From positions 1 through 5,582 of the forward strand of contig JAIYCA010000058.1 in assembly GCA_027488265.1 (NCBI GenBank): a DNA stretch of 5,582 nucleotides, in the 5' to 3' direction. The notes beneath the pieces are model-generated. The model searched no databases and had not been told where the DNA came from. It saw only the letters and a list, made by a program, of their open reading frames with translations. Both the position numbers and the translations under genes were made by a program. Positions 1 to 5,582 of the stretch are shown piece after piece (the first letter of the stretch is position 1; every line of letters starts with the position of its first letter). The stretch comes from Planctomycetaceae bacterium. Lineage in GTDB: Bacteria; Planctomycetota; Phycisphaerae; Phycisphaerales; SM1A02.

Positions 1-2575
1 CACCGGAAAGCGCGCGGAACGCTTCATCGGCCGTATGTGGCAAGAAGACTGCGAGCATGCGGCAAAGCGCATCGCACGCAAGATGCATCGCAGCTTGAGC
101 CGCGCGGCGTCGCGAAGAACTGCGTGCATCGCAGTAGAGACGATCCTTCGTCGCTGCGCAGTAGATTGCCGAAAGCGTTTCGTTGCAGAGGTGATAAATC
201 GCTTGTTGTGCTTCACGGAACGCGCAACGCCGAACCGCGTCGCGCACCAATTCCTGCGTCGACGCGACTTGCGCCAACATCCACGATTCAAGACTCGTGT
301 GCGAGATTCCTTCGAGAATCGAATCGCGCTCCGACGCGTCAAATCCATCAAGATTCGAGAGGAGATAGCGAATGGTGTTGCGCACCTTGCGGTAGCTCTC
401 GCCCGAAACCTTGAAGAACTCGCTGTCGGCGCGGATGTCATTCTCGTAATCCGTTCCAGCAACCCACCAACGACAAACGTCCGCGCCGAATTCCTTCAGC
501 AGCGCTTCGACATCGATCGTGTTTCCGATCGACTTCGACATCTTGCGACCGTCTTTATCGACGATAAAGCCGTGCGTCACAAGACGCTTGAACGGCGCAA
601 CACCGGTGGCGCCGAGCGCAGGCAGCAACGACAACTGGAACCAACCGCGATGTTGGTCGCTGCCCTCGAGATACATCTCCGACGGGTAGCCGATGTTTCG
701 CGCGCGAAGCACGGAGTTCCACGAACTTCCCGCTTCAAACCACACGTCGAAAATGTCGTGCAGTTTGACGAGCGTTGCCACGTCAAGCCCTGCGGGAGCT
801 GCCGCGTCCGACTTCGCGTCGTAATGCGAAAGCAAGTCTGCAGGTGACTCTTGGAACCACGCGTCGCTGCCCTTCTCCGCGAATCGCTTCGCCACAGCGC
901 GCACGCTTGCAGGCGTGAGGAACGTCTTGCCGTCCGCCATGCGGAACGCAGGAATCGGCAAGCCCCACGAACGCTGACGTGAAATGCACCAATCAGGCCG
1001 CGATTCAAGCATTCCGCGCAGACGATTGCGACCCCACTCTGGTGTGAAACCAACTTCGTTGGTGATCGCTTCGAGCGCGCGCTGGCGCAACGTCTTTCCG
1101 TCGCGCTTGACGGGCACATCGACGCCGACGAACCACTGTTCGGTTGCTCGGAAAATCACCGGGGTTTTCGAACGCCAGTCATGCGGATAGGAGTGCATGA
1201 ACTTGTGGTCGTAGAAGAGGTGACCACTTGCGCGCAATCGCTCCGCGACTTCGGCATTCGCCGTCCAAATCGACTTTCCACGCAGCCACTCAGGCACCGT
1301 GTCGTCGTACGTTCCATCTTCGCGAACAGGGCAATACGCGGGAAGCCCTTCTTTCAAGCCGGTGCGATAGTCGTCGGCGCCGTGACCAGGCGCGGTGTGC
1401 ACAAGGCCCGTGCCATCTTCAAGCGTGACGTAGTCGGCCGACACGACGCGGCCCTCGCGCGGGCAGAACGGATGCCGATAGGCGAGGCCGACGAGCTTCG
1501 CGCCGTCGGTTTCCGCGCGCACAACAACCTTCTCTGCGCCTGCTTTCTTCGCAACCGCGGCGACCAAATCGCTCGCCAAAATCGTGGTGTTTCCGTCGAT
1601 TTCGACAAGCGCGTAGCGGTACTTCTCATGAACCGCGATCGCGAGATTCGCTGGGAGCGTCCAGGGCGTGGTCGTCCAAATCATGAAACTCGGCGTGACG
1701 TCGAGGAAGCGCGAATCATCGACTTCATCCCCATCAACTCCAACACTGCCGCCATCGGTGTTGCTGTCAGTACTCGTATCGCTTGCAGCGGGCGCTTCTG
1801 CGAGTAAGCCGAACGCCGCAGCGACTTTCGCGCGATCTGCCGCTTCAAAGTCGACATAGACCGAAAGATCTTCGCGGTCTTCGTACTCGAGTTCGGCTTC
1901 GGCGAGCGCGGTCTTGTTTGCGATCGACCAGTGCACTGGCTTCAACGCACGCACGACAACGCCCTGCTCGACAAGATCCGCGAAGACTTCAAGCGTCTTC
2001 GCTTCATAGTTCGGCATGAGCGTGTAATAGGGATCGGCGTAATCCGCGAGCGTCAGCAATCGCTTCATTTGCTCAGCTTGCAGGCCGATGAACTTCGTCG
2101 CCGCTGCTGCGCATTCACGGCGAATCGCCATGTGCCGCTGTTCCGCGGTCAACGTGTCGAGCTTTGCCGTCTTCCCCTTCTCGTGCAGTTCGGTCATCAC
2201 CTTGTGTTCGATCGGAAGTCCGTGCGTATCCCAACCAGGCACAAAGCGCACTCGACGACCCTCCATCAACGCACCACGCACCACAAAGTCCTTCAGGACT
2301 TTGTTGAGCATGTGGCCCATGTGAATTGGGCCGTTGGCATATGGCGGGCCGTCGTGGAAGACGAAGGGTTCCGCCGTCTCGCGTGCGACCTGCAAACGAC
2401 CAAAAAGGTGCGACTCATCCCAGCGCTTCATCGACTGCGGTTCCGCCTGAATGAGATTCGCCTTCATGGCGAAGGACGTCTTCGGGAGATTGAGGGTGTC
2501 CTTGTAACGGGACTCTTTCCCCTCGCGACCTTCTTTGGAGGCTGGCGGGTTCGATGCTGGCTTCTGGTCGGACAT
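1..2575 (-). CDS. ileS: Isoleucyl-tRNA synthetase (IleRS), C-terminal end cut off by the window
   Basis: This gene encodes the cytoplasmic class I enzyme that charges tRNA-Ile with isoleucine and hydrolyses mischarged valine. The frame is open from an ATG at 2575 to the left edge (858 codons). The motifs fall in family order: GPPYANGPIHMGH with the HIGH-type signature HMGH at residues 85-88; the CP1 editing motif TTTPWTLPAN at 301-310; HTAPGHG at 393-399, with His393 and Asp402 matching E. coli His333 and Asp342; then WCISRQRSWG, GSDQHRGWF at 638-646 and KMSKS at 678-682. The anticodon-binding helical domain begins near residue 760. The remaining C-terminus, normally with a zinc-binding module, lies outside the window. 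The reading is longer than E. coli IleRS up to KMSKS by about 76 residues, part of which is an acidic insert at residues 259-288. No clear Shine-Dalgarno precedes the ATG, and the frame stays open about 40 codons upstream (non-ATG starts only). The ATG fits the family because the conserved core begins near residue 25. Identity is certain; the exact start is less so. Confidence 0.97.
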   Translation of the reverse strand, partial: MSDQKPASNPPASKEGREGKESRYKDTLNLPKTSFAMKANLIQAEPQSMKRWDESHLFGRLQVARETAEPFVFHDGPPYANGPIHMGHMLNKVLKDFVVRGALMEGRRVRFVPGWDTHGLPIEHKVMTELHEKGKTAKLDTLTAEQRHMAIRRECAAAATKFIGLQAEQMKRLLTLADYADPYYTLMPNYEAKTLEVFADLVEQGVVVRALKPVHWSIANKTALAEAELEYEDREDLSVYVDFEAADRAKVAAAFGLLAEAPAASDTSTDSNTDGGSVGVDGDEVDDSRFLDVTPSFMIWTTTPWTLPANLAIAVHEKYRYALVEIDGNTTILASDLVAAVAKKAGAEKVVVRAETDGAKLVGLAYRHPFCPREGRVVSADYVTLEDGTGLVHTAPGHGADDYRTGLKEGLPAYCPVREDGTYDDTVPEWLRGKSIWTANAEVAERLRASGHLFYDHKFMHSYPHDWRSKTPVIFRATEQWFVGVDVPVKRDGKTLRQRALEAITNEVGFTPEWGRNRLRGMLESRPDWCISRQRSWGLPIPAFRMADGKTFLTPASVRAVAKRFAEKGSDAWFQESPADLLSHYDAKSDAAAPAGLDVATLVKLHDIFDVWFEAGSSWNSVLRARNIGYPSEMYLEGSDQHRGWFQLSLLPALGATGVAPFKRLVTHGFIVDKDGRKMSKSIGNTIDVEALLKEFGADVCRWWVAGTDYENDIRADSEFFKVSGESYRKVRNTIRYLLSNLDGFDASERDSILEGISHTSLESWMLAQVASTQELVRDAVRRCAFREAQQAIYHLCNETLSAIYCAATKDRLYCDARSSSRRRAAQAAMHLACDALCRMLAVFLPHTADEAFRALSG

Positions 2576-2714
2576 GCGGATTCCCAAAACTTTCAATACG
2601 ACTTTCAGCTCGTCTTTCGACTTGCGGCGCACTTCGCGCGGGACGTGGAGGATACTGCCACAACCGAACCACGGAGAGTGGAGGAAACGCAGCGATTCCG
2701 CCGATTTTCACGCC
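2576..2714. promoter_or_regulatory. Divergent intergenic region between ileS and the methyltransferase gene
   Basis: This 139-bp gap separates two genes transcribed away from each other, so it should hold both promoters. I found no convincing -35/-10 pair on either strand. It is too short to hold a T-box leader and shows none, so T-box control of ileS is unlikely. Its one visible structure is three imperfect 12-bp direct repeats at 2589-2624, each carrying CTTTC on the plus strand (GAAAG on the minus). They lie just upstream of the ileS start. A purine-rich GGAGG-like stretch near 2680-2686 is too far from the ATG at 2715 to act as its ribosome binding site. Confidence 0.4.
2589..2624. repeat. 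Three imperfect 12-bp direct repeats upstream of ileS
   Basis: The units are ACTTTCAATACG (2589-2600), ACTTTCAGCTCG (2601-2612) and TCTTTCGACTTG (2613-2624). The first two share 9 of 12 positions and the third is weaker. On the minus strand they read as three GAAAG blocks spaced 12 bp apart, ending about 14 bp before the ileS ATG. They could be protein-binding sites, a leader element or chance. If ileS starts further upstream they would be coding sequence for a charged helix. Confidence 0.35.
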
Positions 2715-3962
2715 ATGTCTCGTCAGAATCCAAGCGCAATCGCACGTGTGTTCGAGTTTGAGTCGCTTCCCTCGGGACGTGTACTCGTTTGGCACACATC
2801 GGTCGACTCGGCCATCGCGCGCGAAACGGCTCCTGTGCTTGAGGACGCGTTTCAACGCCACGACAACATCGCCGTCGCGGGCGCTCGACGACTCGCGCAA
2901 GACGGCATCGCTGCACATGGAGCCTTTCTCCTGCATCCGAAGGGATTCGTGCGAAATGGCCGCGGTGCACCGCGCGACGCAGAGCGCTTCGATGTGGAGG
3001 TCGACGCGATTGACCACGGGGTTGCCGTCGTCTGCGGCCATGCGTTTCAAGCAGTTCATGGCGCGGATCTCTTTGAACCGATGGTCGGGTTCGGTTCACT
3101 CGCACTGATCACACTTTCACTCGAGGCGCGCAAACGCGGCCTCGGACGCGTGATCTCCGTTGCATCGACAACGATCGAGGAGGCTAAGAACGCCGAGGAA
3201 TCGTTCGATCGCGACGGCTTTCGCTCGTCGATCGCTGCTGCACACTTTCGAAATCAACTCGGTTTCGACGGCGAAGCGTGCGACCTCGAAAACGTCGCGA
3301 CATCGATTGATCTCGCGCGACTTCGATGGAATGCGCCGATCTGGGGCGCTTCTGTCGGGTTCGGTAAATACGAAGCGCGTGGCGCCTATCACTGGGATCT
3401 CTACAACTCCCACGACGCGTACCGACGACGGGCTGACACACTCATCTCATTTCTGCGCGCGAATCTCTCGCACGAACGCGACACCCTCGATCTCCCCATT
3501 CTCGATATTGGCGCGGGCGACGGGCTCTTCGCGGGCTTACTCGCACGCCACCAGCTCCGCGTTGCGGCGGTGGAACCAGAGTCCGAAGCGATCGCGATCG
3601 CCGACGCACGGATGGCCGCCGAAGGCCTCGCGGATCTCGTGACGTGCATGCATGGATCTGCGGAAAAGCTGCCGTTTCCCGCGCATTCCGCGCGCGGCGC
3701 CCTCCTGCTCGACGTCATCGAGCACCTTCGAAATCCAGTGCGTGCGCTCGCGGAGATTCGCCGCGTCGTCGTACCCGGAGGCGCGATCCTCATCGCAACG
3801 CCAGCGTGGCGCTACGGTCATCGCAACGATCCCGTGTACCACCTCGACGAGTACCGCCCCGAGGAACTCGAACGACAGCTGCACGCATGTGGTTTGCGCG
3901 TTGTTCAAACCGCGCGCATCAAGGGCGCGTACGACGATGTCGTTGTGCTTGCACGTACGTGA
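2715..3962 (+). CDS. Class I SAM-dependent methyltransferase with N-terminal glycosyltransferase-like remnant
   Basis: The gene encodes 415 residues from the ATG at 2715. The frame is open further upstream, but that part overlaps ileS antisense and the divergent promoter region, so 2715 is preferred. No good Shine-Dalgarno is visible. The C-terminal part (about 220-415) is a Methyltransf_11-type domain: a YHW entry segment at 225-227, motif I LDIGAGDG at 263-270, the acidic ribose-binding position Glu287 (VEPE), LLLDVIEHL with Asp333, then VVPGGAILIATP and a DEYRPEEL segment typical of this family. The N-terminal part (about 20-150) resembles the second half of GT-A glycosyltransferase family 2: AVAGARRLAQDG followed by AAHGAFLL, and LSLEARKRGLGRVISV in the place of the usual EDvDlclR segment. 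The DxD and ED acidic motifs are absent, so transferase activity is doubtful. Such architectures often act on surface polysaccharide or lipid-linked sugar, but the substrate is unknown. Methyltransferase assignment is firm; the N-terminal reading is inference. Confidence 0.88.
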   Translation: MSRQNPSAIARVFEFESLPSGRVLVWHTSVDSAIARETAPVLEDAFQRHDNIAVAGARRLAQDGIAAHGAFLLHPKGFVRNGRGAPRDAERFDVEVDAIDHGVAVVCGHAFQAVHGADLFEPMVGFGSLALITLSLEARKRGLGRVISVASTTIEEAKNAEESFDRDGFRSSIAAAHFRNQLGFDGEACDLENVATSIDLARLRWNAPIWGASVGFGKYEARGAYHWDLYNSHDAYRRRADTLISFLRANLSHERDTLDLPILDIGAGDGLFAGLLARHQLRVAAVEPESEAIAIADARMAAEGLADLVTCMHGSAEKLPFPAHSARGALLLDVIEHLRNPVRALAEIRRVVVPGGAILIATPAWRYGHRNDPVYHLDEYRPEELERQLHACGLRVVQTARIKGAYDDVVVLART

Positions 3963-3991
3963 TTCACGCGAAACGAGCACTCCGCGTGCAG
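3963..3991. terminator. Short convergent gap with weak inverted repeat
   Basis: This 29-bp gap lies between two genes that end facing each other. It contains CACGCG (3965-3970) and its inverse CGCGTG (3983-3988) around a 12-base loop. No T-run follows on either strand, so it is at best a weak bidirectional terminator. Another 10-bp palindrome, CACGTACGTG (3952-3961), overlaps the methyltransferase stop codon. Confidence 0.25.
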
Positions 3992-4171
3992 TTACGGATG
4001 CTCGCCATCCTTCACGACTTCATCGAGATACTTCTGGAACTCGCCCATTTTGTACGAGATGAAGCAGAGCGCGTGATGTAGCGCGAAGTACTCCGGATCC
4101 GTCATGTCTTTGTCGACATCGGACCGCAGGCGATTCAACTCAGCGATGACGACTTCAGCTTTGACTTTCAT
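3992..4171 (-). CDS. Small hypothetical protein downstream of the ZIP transporter
   Basis: This encodes 59 residues from the ATG at 4171, ending in TAA at 3992-3994. I do not recognise the family. The sequence is soluble and charged, looks mainly helical, and has no signal peptide or membrane segment. Visible features are a mixed-charge helix (AEVVIAELNRLRSDVDKD), a TDPEYFALHHAL segment with two adjacent histidines and a cysteine after them, and a C-terminal FQKYLDEVVKD helix. I chose this start because AAGGGG sits 6 bases upstream, a plausible ribosome binding site. An in-frame ATG at 4216 would give 74 residues but lies against a 13-bp tandem repeat and has no such site. The gene follows the ZIP gene on the same strand by 83 bp (38 bp with the longer start), so it is probably in the same transcript. 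Coding status is likely but rests on frame, context and sensible composition only. Confidence 0.6.
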   Translation of the reverse strand: MKVKAEVVIAELNRLRSDVDKDMTDPEYFALHHALCFISYKMGEFQKYLDEVVKDGEHP

Positions 4172-4184
4172 GCGAAACCCCTTC
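4172..4184 (-). promoter_or_regulatory. Probable ribosome binding site for the small ORF
   Basis: The minus strand reads GAAGGGG then TTTCGC before the ATG at 4171. Among the starts examined in this window it is the best-placed purine-rich site, and it favours the 59-residue start over the ATG at 4216. Confidence 0.4.
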
Positions 4185-4218
4185 AGTGCCTTTCCGCGCA
4201 GCTCAATACCAATCATCC

Positions 4219-4257
4219 ATGCCAGACATCAATGCCAGACATCAGTGCCATTCATCA
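4219..4257. repeat. 13-bp tandem repeat, three copies, between the ZIP and small-protein genes
   Basis: The units are ATGCCAGACATCA at 4219-4231, an identical copy at 4232-4244, and a diverged copy GTGCCATTCATCA at 4245-4257. The last copy ends exactly on the ZIP stop codon (TGA, 4257-4255 on the minus strand), which is followed at once by a second in-frame TGA. The perfect copies suggest recent slippage duplication. Each perfect copy contributes an ATG-like triplet near possible upstream starts for the small gene. Confidence 0.85.
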
Positions 4258-5376
4258 GTGCTTGTGATTCGGATCGGAGTGATCGTGCCCATCGCTCGCG
4301 GGTGCCAGCGTTGATGGCTCATCGTGCGAATGATCATGCGAGTGATCGTGTGAATGGCCATGCGATTGCGCCACGCTCGACTCAAGGCGCGCAATGCCAG
4401 TCGCAAGCGCGATTCCGGGCACGGGCGACACCGAGAGCCCAACGCGGTCGTGGCGGTGGAACTGCAATTCCGGCAACAAATCACTCGTTGCGATGCAAAG
4501 AAACGTTCCCGCGCTAAATGCGAGTGCGAGCGGCAGAATCGATGCGCCATCTTGCGAAACGCCGAACCAAAGTGCTGCAGCACCGATCGGAACCACCAAC
4601 GCGAAAAGCAAATTCACGATGTGCGCGAAGATCACCGGTCGTCCAGACGCGCGCACCAACATCGCAACGGTCAGGCTGTCGAACGGCTTGTGAAGCAGAA
4701 TGACGACGAACGTGGAGAGACCCGCAAGTGCACCGCCCACGCCGTGTGAAGCTCCCGCAAGGACCGCAGCCGCGAGCGCGACACCTTCAAGCACGCTGTG
4801 AAACGTGAGCCCGATGGTCGCGCCGATCCAACCGAGTTGAGAAACTGCGTGTCCCTGCCGCTTTCCAGCACTGGATCCGTGGGCGTGTGAATGCCCATGC
4901 GAATGACCGGGTCGCTGCGTCTTACCTTTCGATGCATGCGCATCGCCTTGCGTTGATTGATGACTATCGCAACCGTCCTCACAGCAGTCGTGATGCCCTG
5001 CTTCTTCGGGTGTCTCATGTTGGTGAAAGTGGAAGAACCGCTCCAACAGGAACATCACGACAAAACCCAACACGACCGCGAGCGACACGCCATCGAGCGA
5101 TCCGTGCAATGCTCCGTGAGAGAGCCCCTCAGGCCCACTTGCACCCGACTCAATGGCGAGGATGACCGCATGCGGAAGCAGGTGAAGAAGCCCGACCGCA
5201 AGCATGGTGCCCGCGACGAAACTCAAGGCAAACTGCAAGCGCCGGTGCCCAAGTTTCAATGACGCGGCAACAGCACCACCAGCGAGTGAAACGAGGCCCA
5301 CAGCAGCGCAGTACAAGACCAACTGCGTCGAAGGCGAGATCGAAAGTGAGTCCGCGAGCAATGCAACGGTGGACAT
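4255..5376 (-). CDS. ZIP-family divalent metal transporter with His-rich loop and tail
   Basis: This encodes a 373-residue inner-membrane protein expected to carry zinc or another divalent metal into the cytoplasm. Hydrophobic segments lie at about 18-39, 48-72, 97-114, 182-207, 213-240, 248-270 and 279-300. TM4 carries the signature HSVLEG (His193, Glu197) and TM5 carries HKPFDS (His229, Asp233), close to the HSxxEG/HK type of ZIP rather than the HNxPEG/HEIPEG type of ZupT. A SDLLPEL motif ends TM7. The TM3-TM4 loop (about 115-177) has some 13 histidines and 3 cysteines, including CCEDGC and GHSHGHSHAH, a likely metal-binding region. The eighth membrane segment (about 312-332) is poor: it contains SPVPG and is followed by a tail with about 11 histidines. 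A GTG at 5445 would add 23 residues, but these are not family-like and the GTG lies inside a hairpin, so the ATG at 5376 is preferred. No Shine-Dalgarno is seen. The metal cannot be told from sequence. Confidence 0.93.
   Translation of the reverse strand: MSTVALLADSLSISPSTQLVLYCAAVGLVSLAGGAVAASLKLGHRRLQFALSFVAGTMLAVGLLHLLPHAVILAIESGASGPEGLSHGALHGSLDGVSLAVVLGFVVMFLLERFFHFHQHETPEEAGHHDCCEDGCDSHQSTQGDAHASKGKTQRPGHSHGHSHAHGSSAGKRQGHAVSQLGWIGATIGLTFHSVLEGVALAAAVLAGASHGVGGALAGLSTFVVILLHKPFDSLTVAMLVRASGRPVIFAHIVNLLFALVVPIGAAALWFGVSQDGASILPLALAFSAGTFLCIATSDLLPELQFHRHDRVGLSVSPVPGIALATGIARLESSVAQSHGHSHDHSHDHSHDEPSTLAPASDGHDHSDPNHKH
4321..4368. repeat. 12-bp tandem repeat encoding the His-rich tail of the ZIP protein
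   Basis: Four imperfect 12-bp units lie at 4321-4332, 4333-4344, 4345-4356 and 4357-4368 (for example ATCGTGCGAATG, ATCATGCGAGTG). On the minus strand each encodes a four-residue His-Ser-His-Asp or Gly type unit (SHDH/SHGH). The copy number could vary between strains through slippage. Confidence 0.8.
4880..4909. repeat. Short His-codon repeat in the ZIP loop
   Basis: Imperfect 12-bp units encode GHSHGHSHAHG in the cytoplasmic loop. They use the same alternating CAY/TCR-type pattern as the tail repeat, so both probably grew by slippage or by selection for metal binding. Confidence 0.55.
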
Positions 5377-5464
5377 GGGGCGCAAAGGATAGAGAACCCG
5401 CGCCGCTTCTGCGATCGGCGGTTTGCGCGGAGCCTTGAAAGGCACTCAACAAACCGCAAAACGA
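5377..5464 (-). promoter_or_regulatory. Upstream region of the ZIP gene
   Basis: This 88-bp region between the tRNA terminator and the ZIP ATG should hold the transporter's promoter. A TATCCT at about 5385-5390 (minus strand) resembles a -10 box but lies only about 8 bp from the ATG, which would mean a nearly leaderless transcript; I could not pair it with a good -35. The main visible structure is the nested inverted repeat at 5418-5457. No AT-rich Zur- or MntR-like palindrome is evident. Confidence 0.4.
5418..5457. promoter_or_regulatory. Nested inverted repeat, candidate operator or leader hairpin
   Basis: Outer arms GCGGTTTG (5418-5425) and CAAACCGC (5450-5457) pair perfectly over 8 bp around 24 bases. 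Inside the loop GCCTTGAAAGGC (5432-5443) is a second perfect 5-bp inverted repeat with a 2-base loop. The element sits 42-81 bp upstream of the ZIP ATG. It could be an operator, a leader RNA structure or a second stop signal behind the tRNA terminator. The pairing is plain; the role is inference. Confidence 0.45.
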
Positions 5465-5492
5465 AGAAGGCCCGCCGATTGGCAGGCCTTCT
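5465..5492 (-). terminator. Rho-independent-type terminator after tRNA-Ala
   Basis: Arms AGAAGGCC (5465-5472) and GGCCTTCT (5485-5492) form 8 bp. A C/A mismatch follows, then 3 more GC pairs closing a GATT loop. On the minus strand the hairpin is followed by TTCGTTTT, a broken T-run. It starts 10 bases past the tRNA 3' end and separates the tRNA from the ZIP gene. Confidence 0.8.
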
Positions 5493-5501
5493 GACCCAAA
5501 G

Positions 5502-5574
5502 TGGAGTGGATGAGGATCGAACTCACAACCTCCTCGATGCGACCGAGGCGCTCTCCCAATTGAGCTACCACCCC
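5502..5574 (-). tRNA. tRNA-Ala (anticodon CGC)
   Basis: This is a complete 73-base cloverleaf. The acceptor stem GGGGTGG pairs with CCACTCC and includes the G3-U70 wobble pair that marks alanine tRNAs, with discriminator A73. The D arm is GCTC/GAGC. The anticodon stem CCTCG/CGAGG closes the loop GTCGCAT, giving anticodon CGC for GCG codons. A 5-base variable loop follows, then the T arm GTGAG/CTCAT with loop TTCGATC. CCA is not encoded: the bases after A73 are C and T, so CCA must be added by nucleotidyltransferase. GCG alanine codons are frequent in the neighbouring genes. Only 8 bases of 5' flank are in the window, so the promoter is not visible. Confidence 0.96.
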
Positions 5575-5582
5575 ATGGGAGG

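Noticed and set aside
35..847. Long plus-strand open frame of 270 codons
   Set aside because: It is antisense to ileS, whose motifs are unambiguous on the minus strand. The translation is Arg-rich with no recognisable domain, as expected of a shadow frame in GC-rich DNA.
2535..2714. 60-codon upstream extension of the methyltransferase to an ATG at 2535
   Set aside because: It would overlap the 5' end of ileS and leave no promoter space. The encoded residues look random, so the ATG at 2715 is preferred.
2576..2714. T-box riboswitch for ileS
   Set aside because: The region is too short and shows no T-box sequence or antiterminator-like stem.
1181..2761. Plus-strand open frames at 1181-1807 and 1931-2761
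   Set aside because: Both lie antisense to the IleRS catalytic and editing regions and have shadow-like composition. The second also runs through the divergent intergenic region into the methyltransferase start.
2415..3105. Minus-strand open frames over the methyltransferase 5' half and ileS start
   Set aside because: They are out of frame with ileS, rich in Arg, and overlap a well-supported plus-strand gene.
4321..4368. CRISPR-like short repeats
   Set aside because: The units are 12 bp, contiguous, without spacers, and in frame as His codons of the ZIP gene.
5377..5445. GTG at 5445 as the ZIP start
   Set aside because: The added residues (MPFKAPRKPP...) have no family match, and the codon lies inside the inner hairpin of the nested inverted repeat.

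Overview
The window looks like ordinary bacterial chromosome, GC-rich (roughly 58-60 percent by eye). Housekeeping and accessory genes are mixed and intergenic gaps are short. There is no sign of phage, plasmid, transposon or CRISPR. The organism cannot be named from this sequence. A Planctomycetota-like bacterium (Phycisphaerae type) is a reasonable guess, from the style of the isoleucyl-tRNA synthetase, the weak Shine-Dalgarno sites and the histidine-rich ZIP transporter; this is inference only.

Layout. Positions 1-2575, minus strand: most of ileS (isoleucyl-tRNA synthetase), running off the left edge before its C-terminal end. Positions 2576-2714: a 139-bp divergent intergenic region with three imperfect 12-bp repeats. 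Positions 2715-3962, plus strand: a 415-residue two-part protein. Its N-terminal half resembles the back half of a family-2 glycosyltransferase without its catalytic acidic motifs, and its C-terminal half is a class I SAM-dependent methyltransferase. Positions 3963-3991: a 29-bp convergent gap with a weak inverted repeat. Positions 3992-4171 (possibly from 4216), minus strand: a small unknown protein, probably co-transcribed with the gene upstream of it. Positions 4255-5376, minus strand: a ZIP-family metal transporter with a His/Cys-rich cytoplasmic loop and a His-rich C-terminal tail. Positions 5377-5464: leader/promoter region of the ZIP gene, containing a nested inverted repeat. Positions 5465-5492: a strong hairpin terminator for the tRNA. 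Positions 5502-5574, minus strand: tRNA-Ala(CGC).

Together. IleRS and tRNA-Ala are translation components. The ZIP gene and the small downstream gene form a probable two-gene metal-uptake transcription unit. The methyltransferase has no partner in the window; its architecture suggests work on a surface glycan or lipid-linked sugar. No clearly new multi-gene system is visible. The most unusual items are the glycosyltransferase-remnant/methyltransferase fusion, an acidic insertion in IleRS next to its editing domain, the His-rich ZIP with a poor last membrane segment, and the nested inverted repeat upstream of it.
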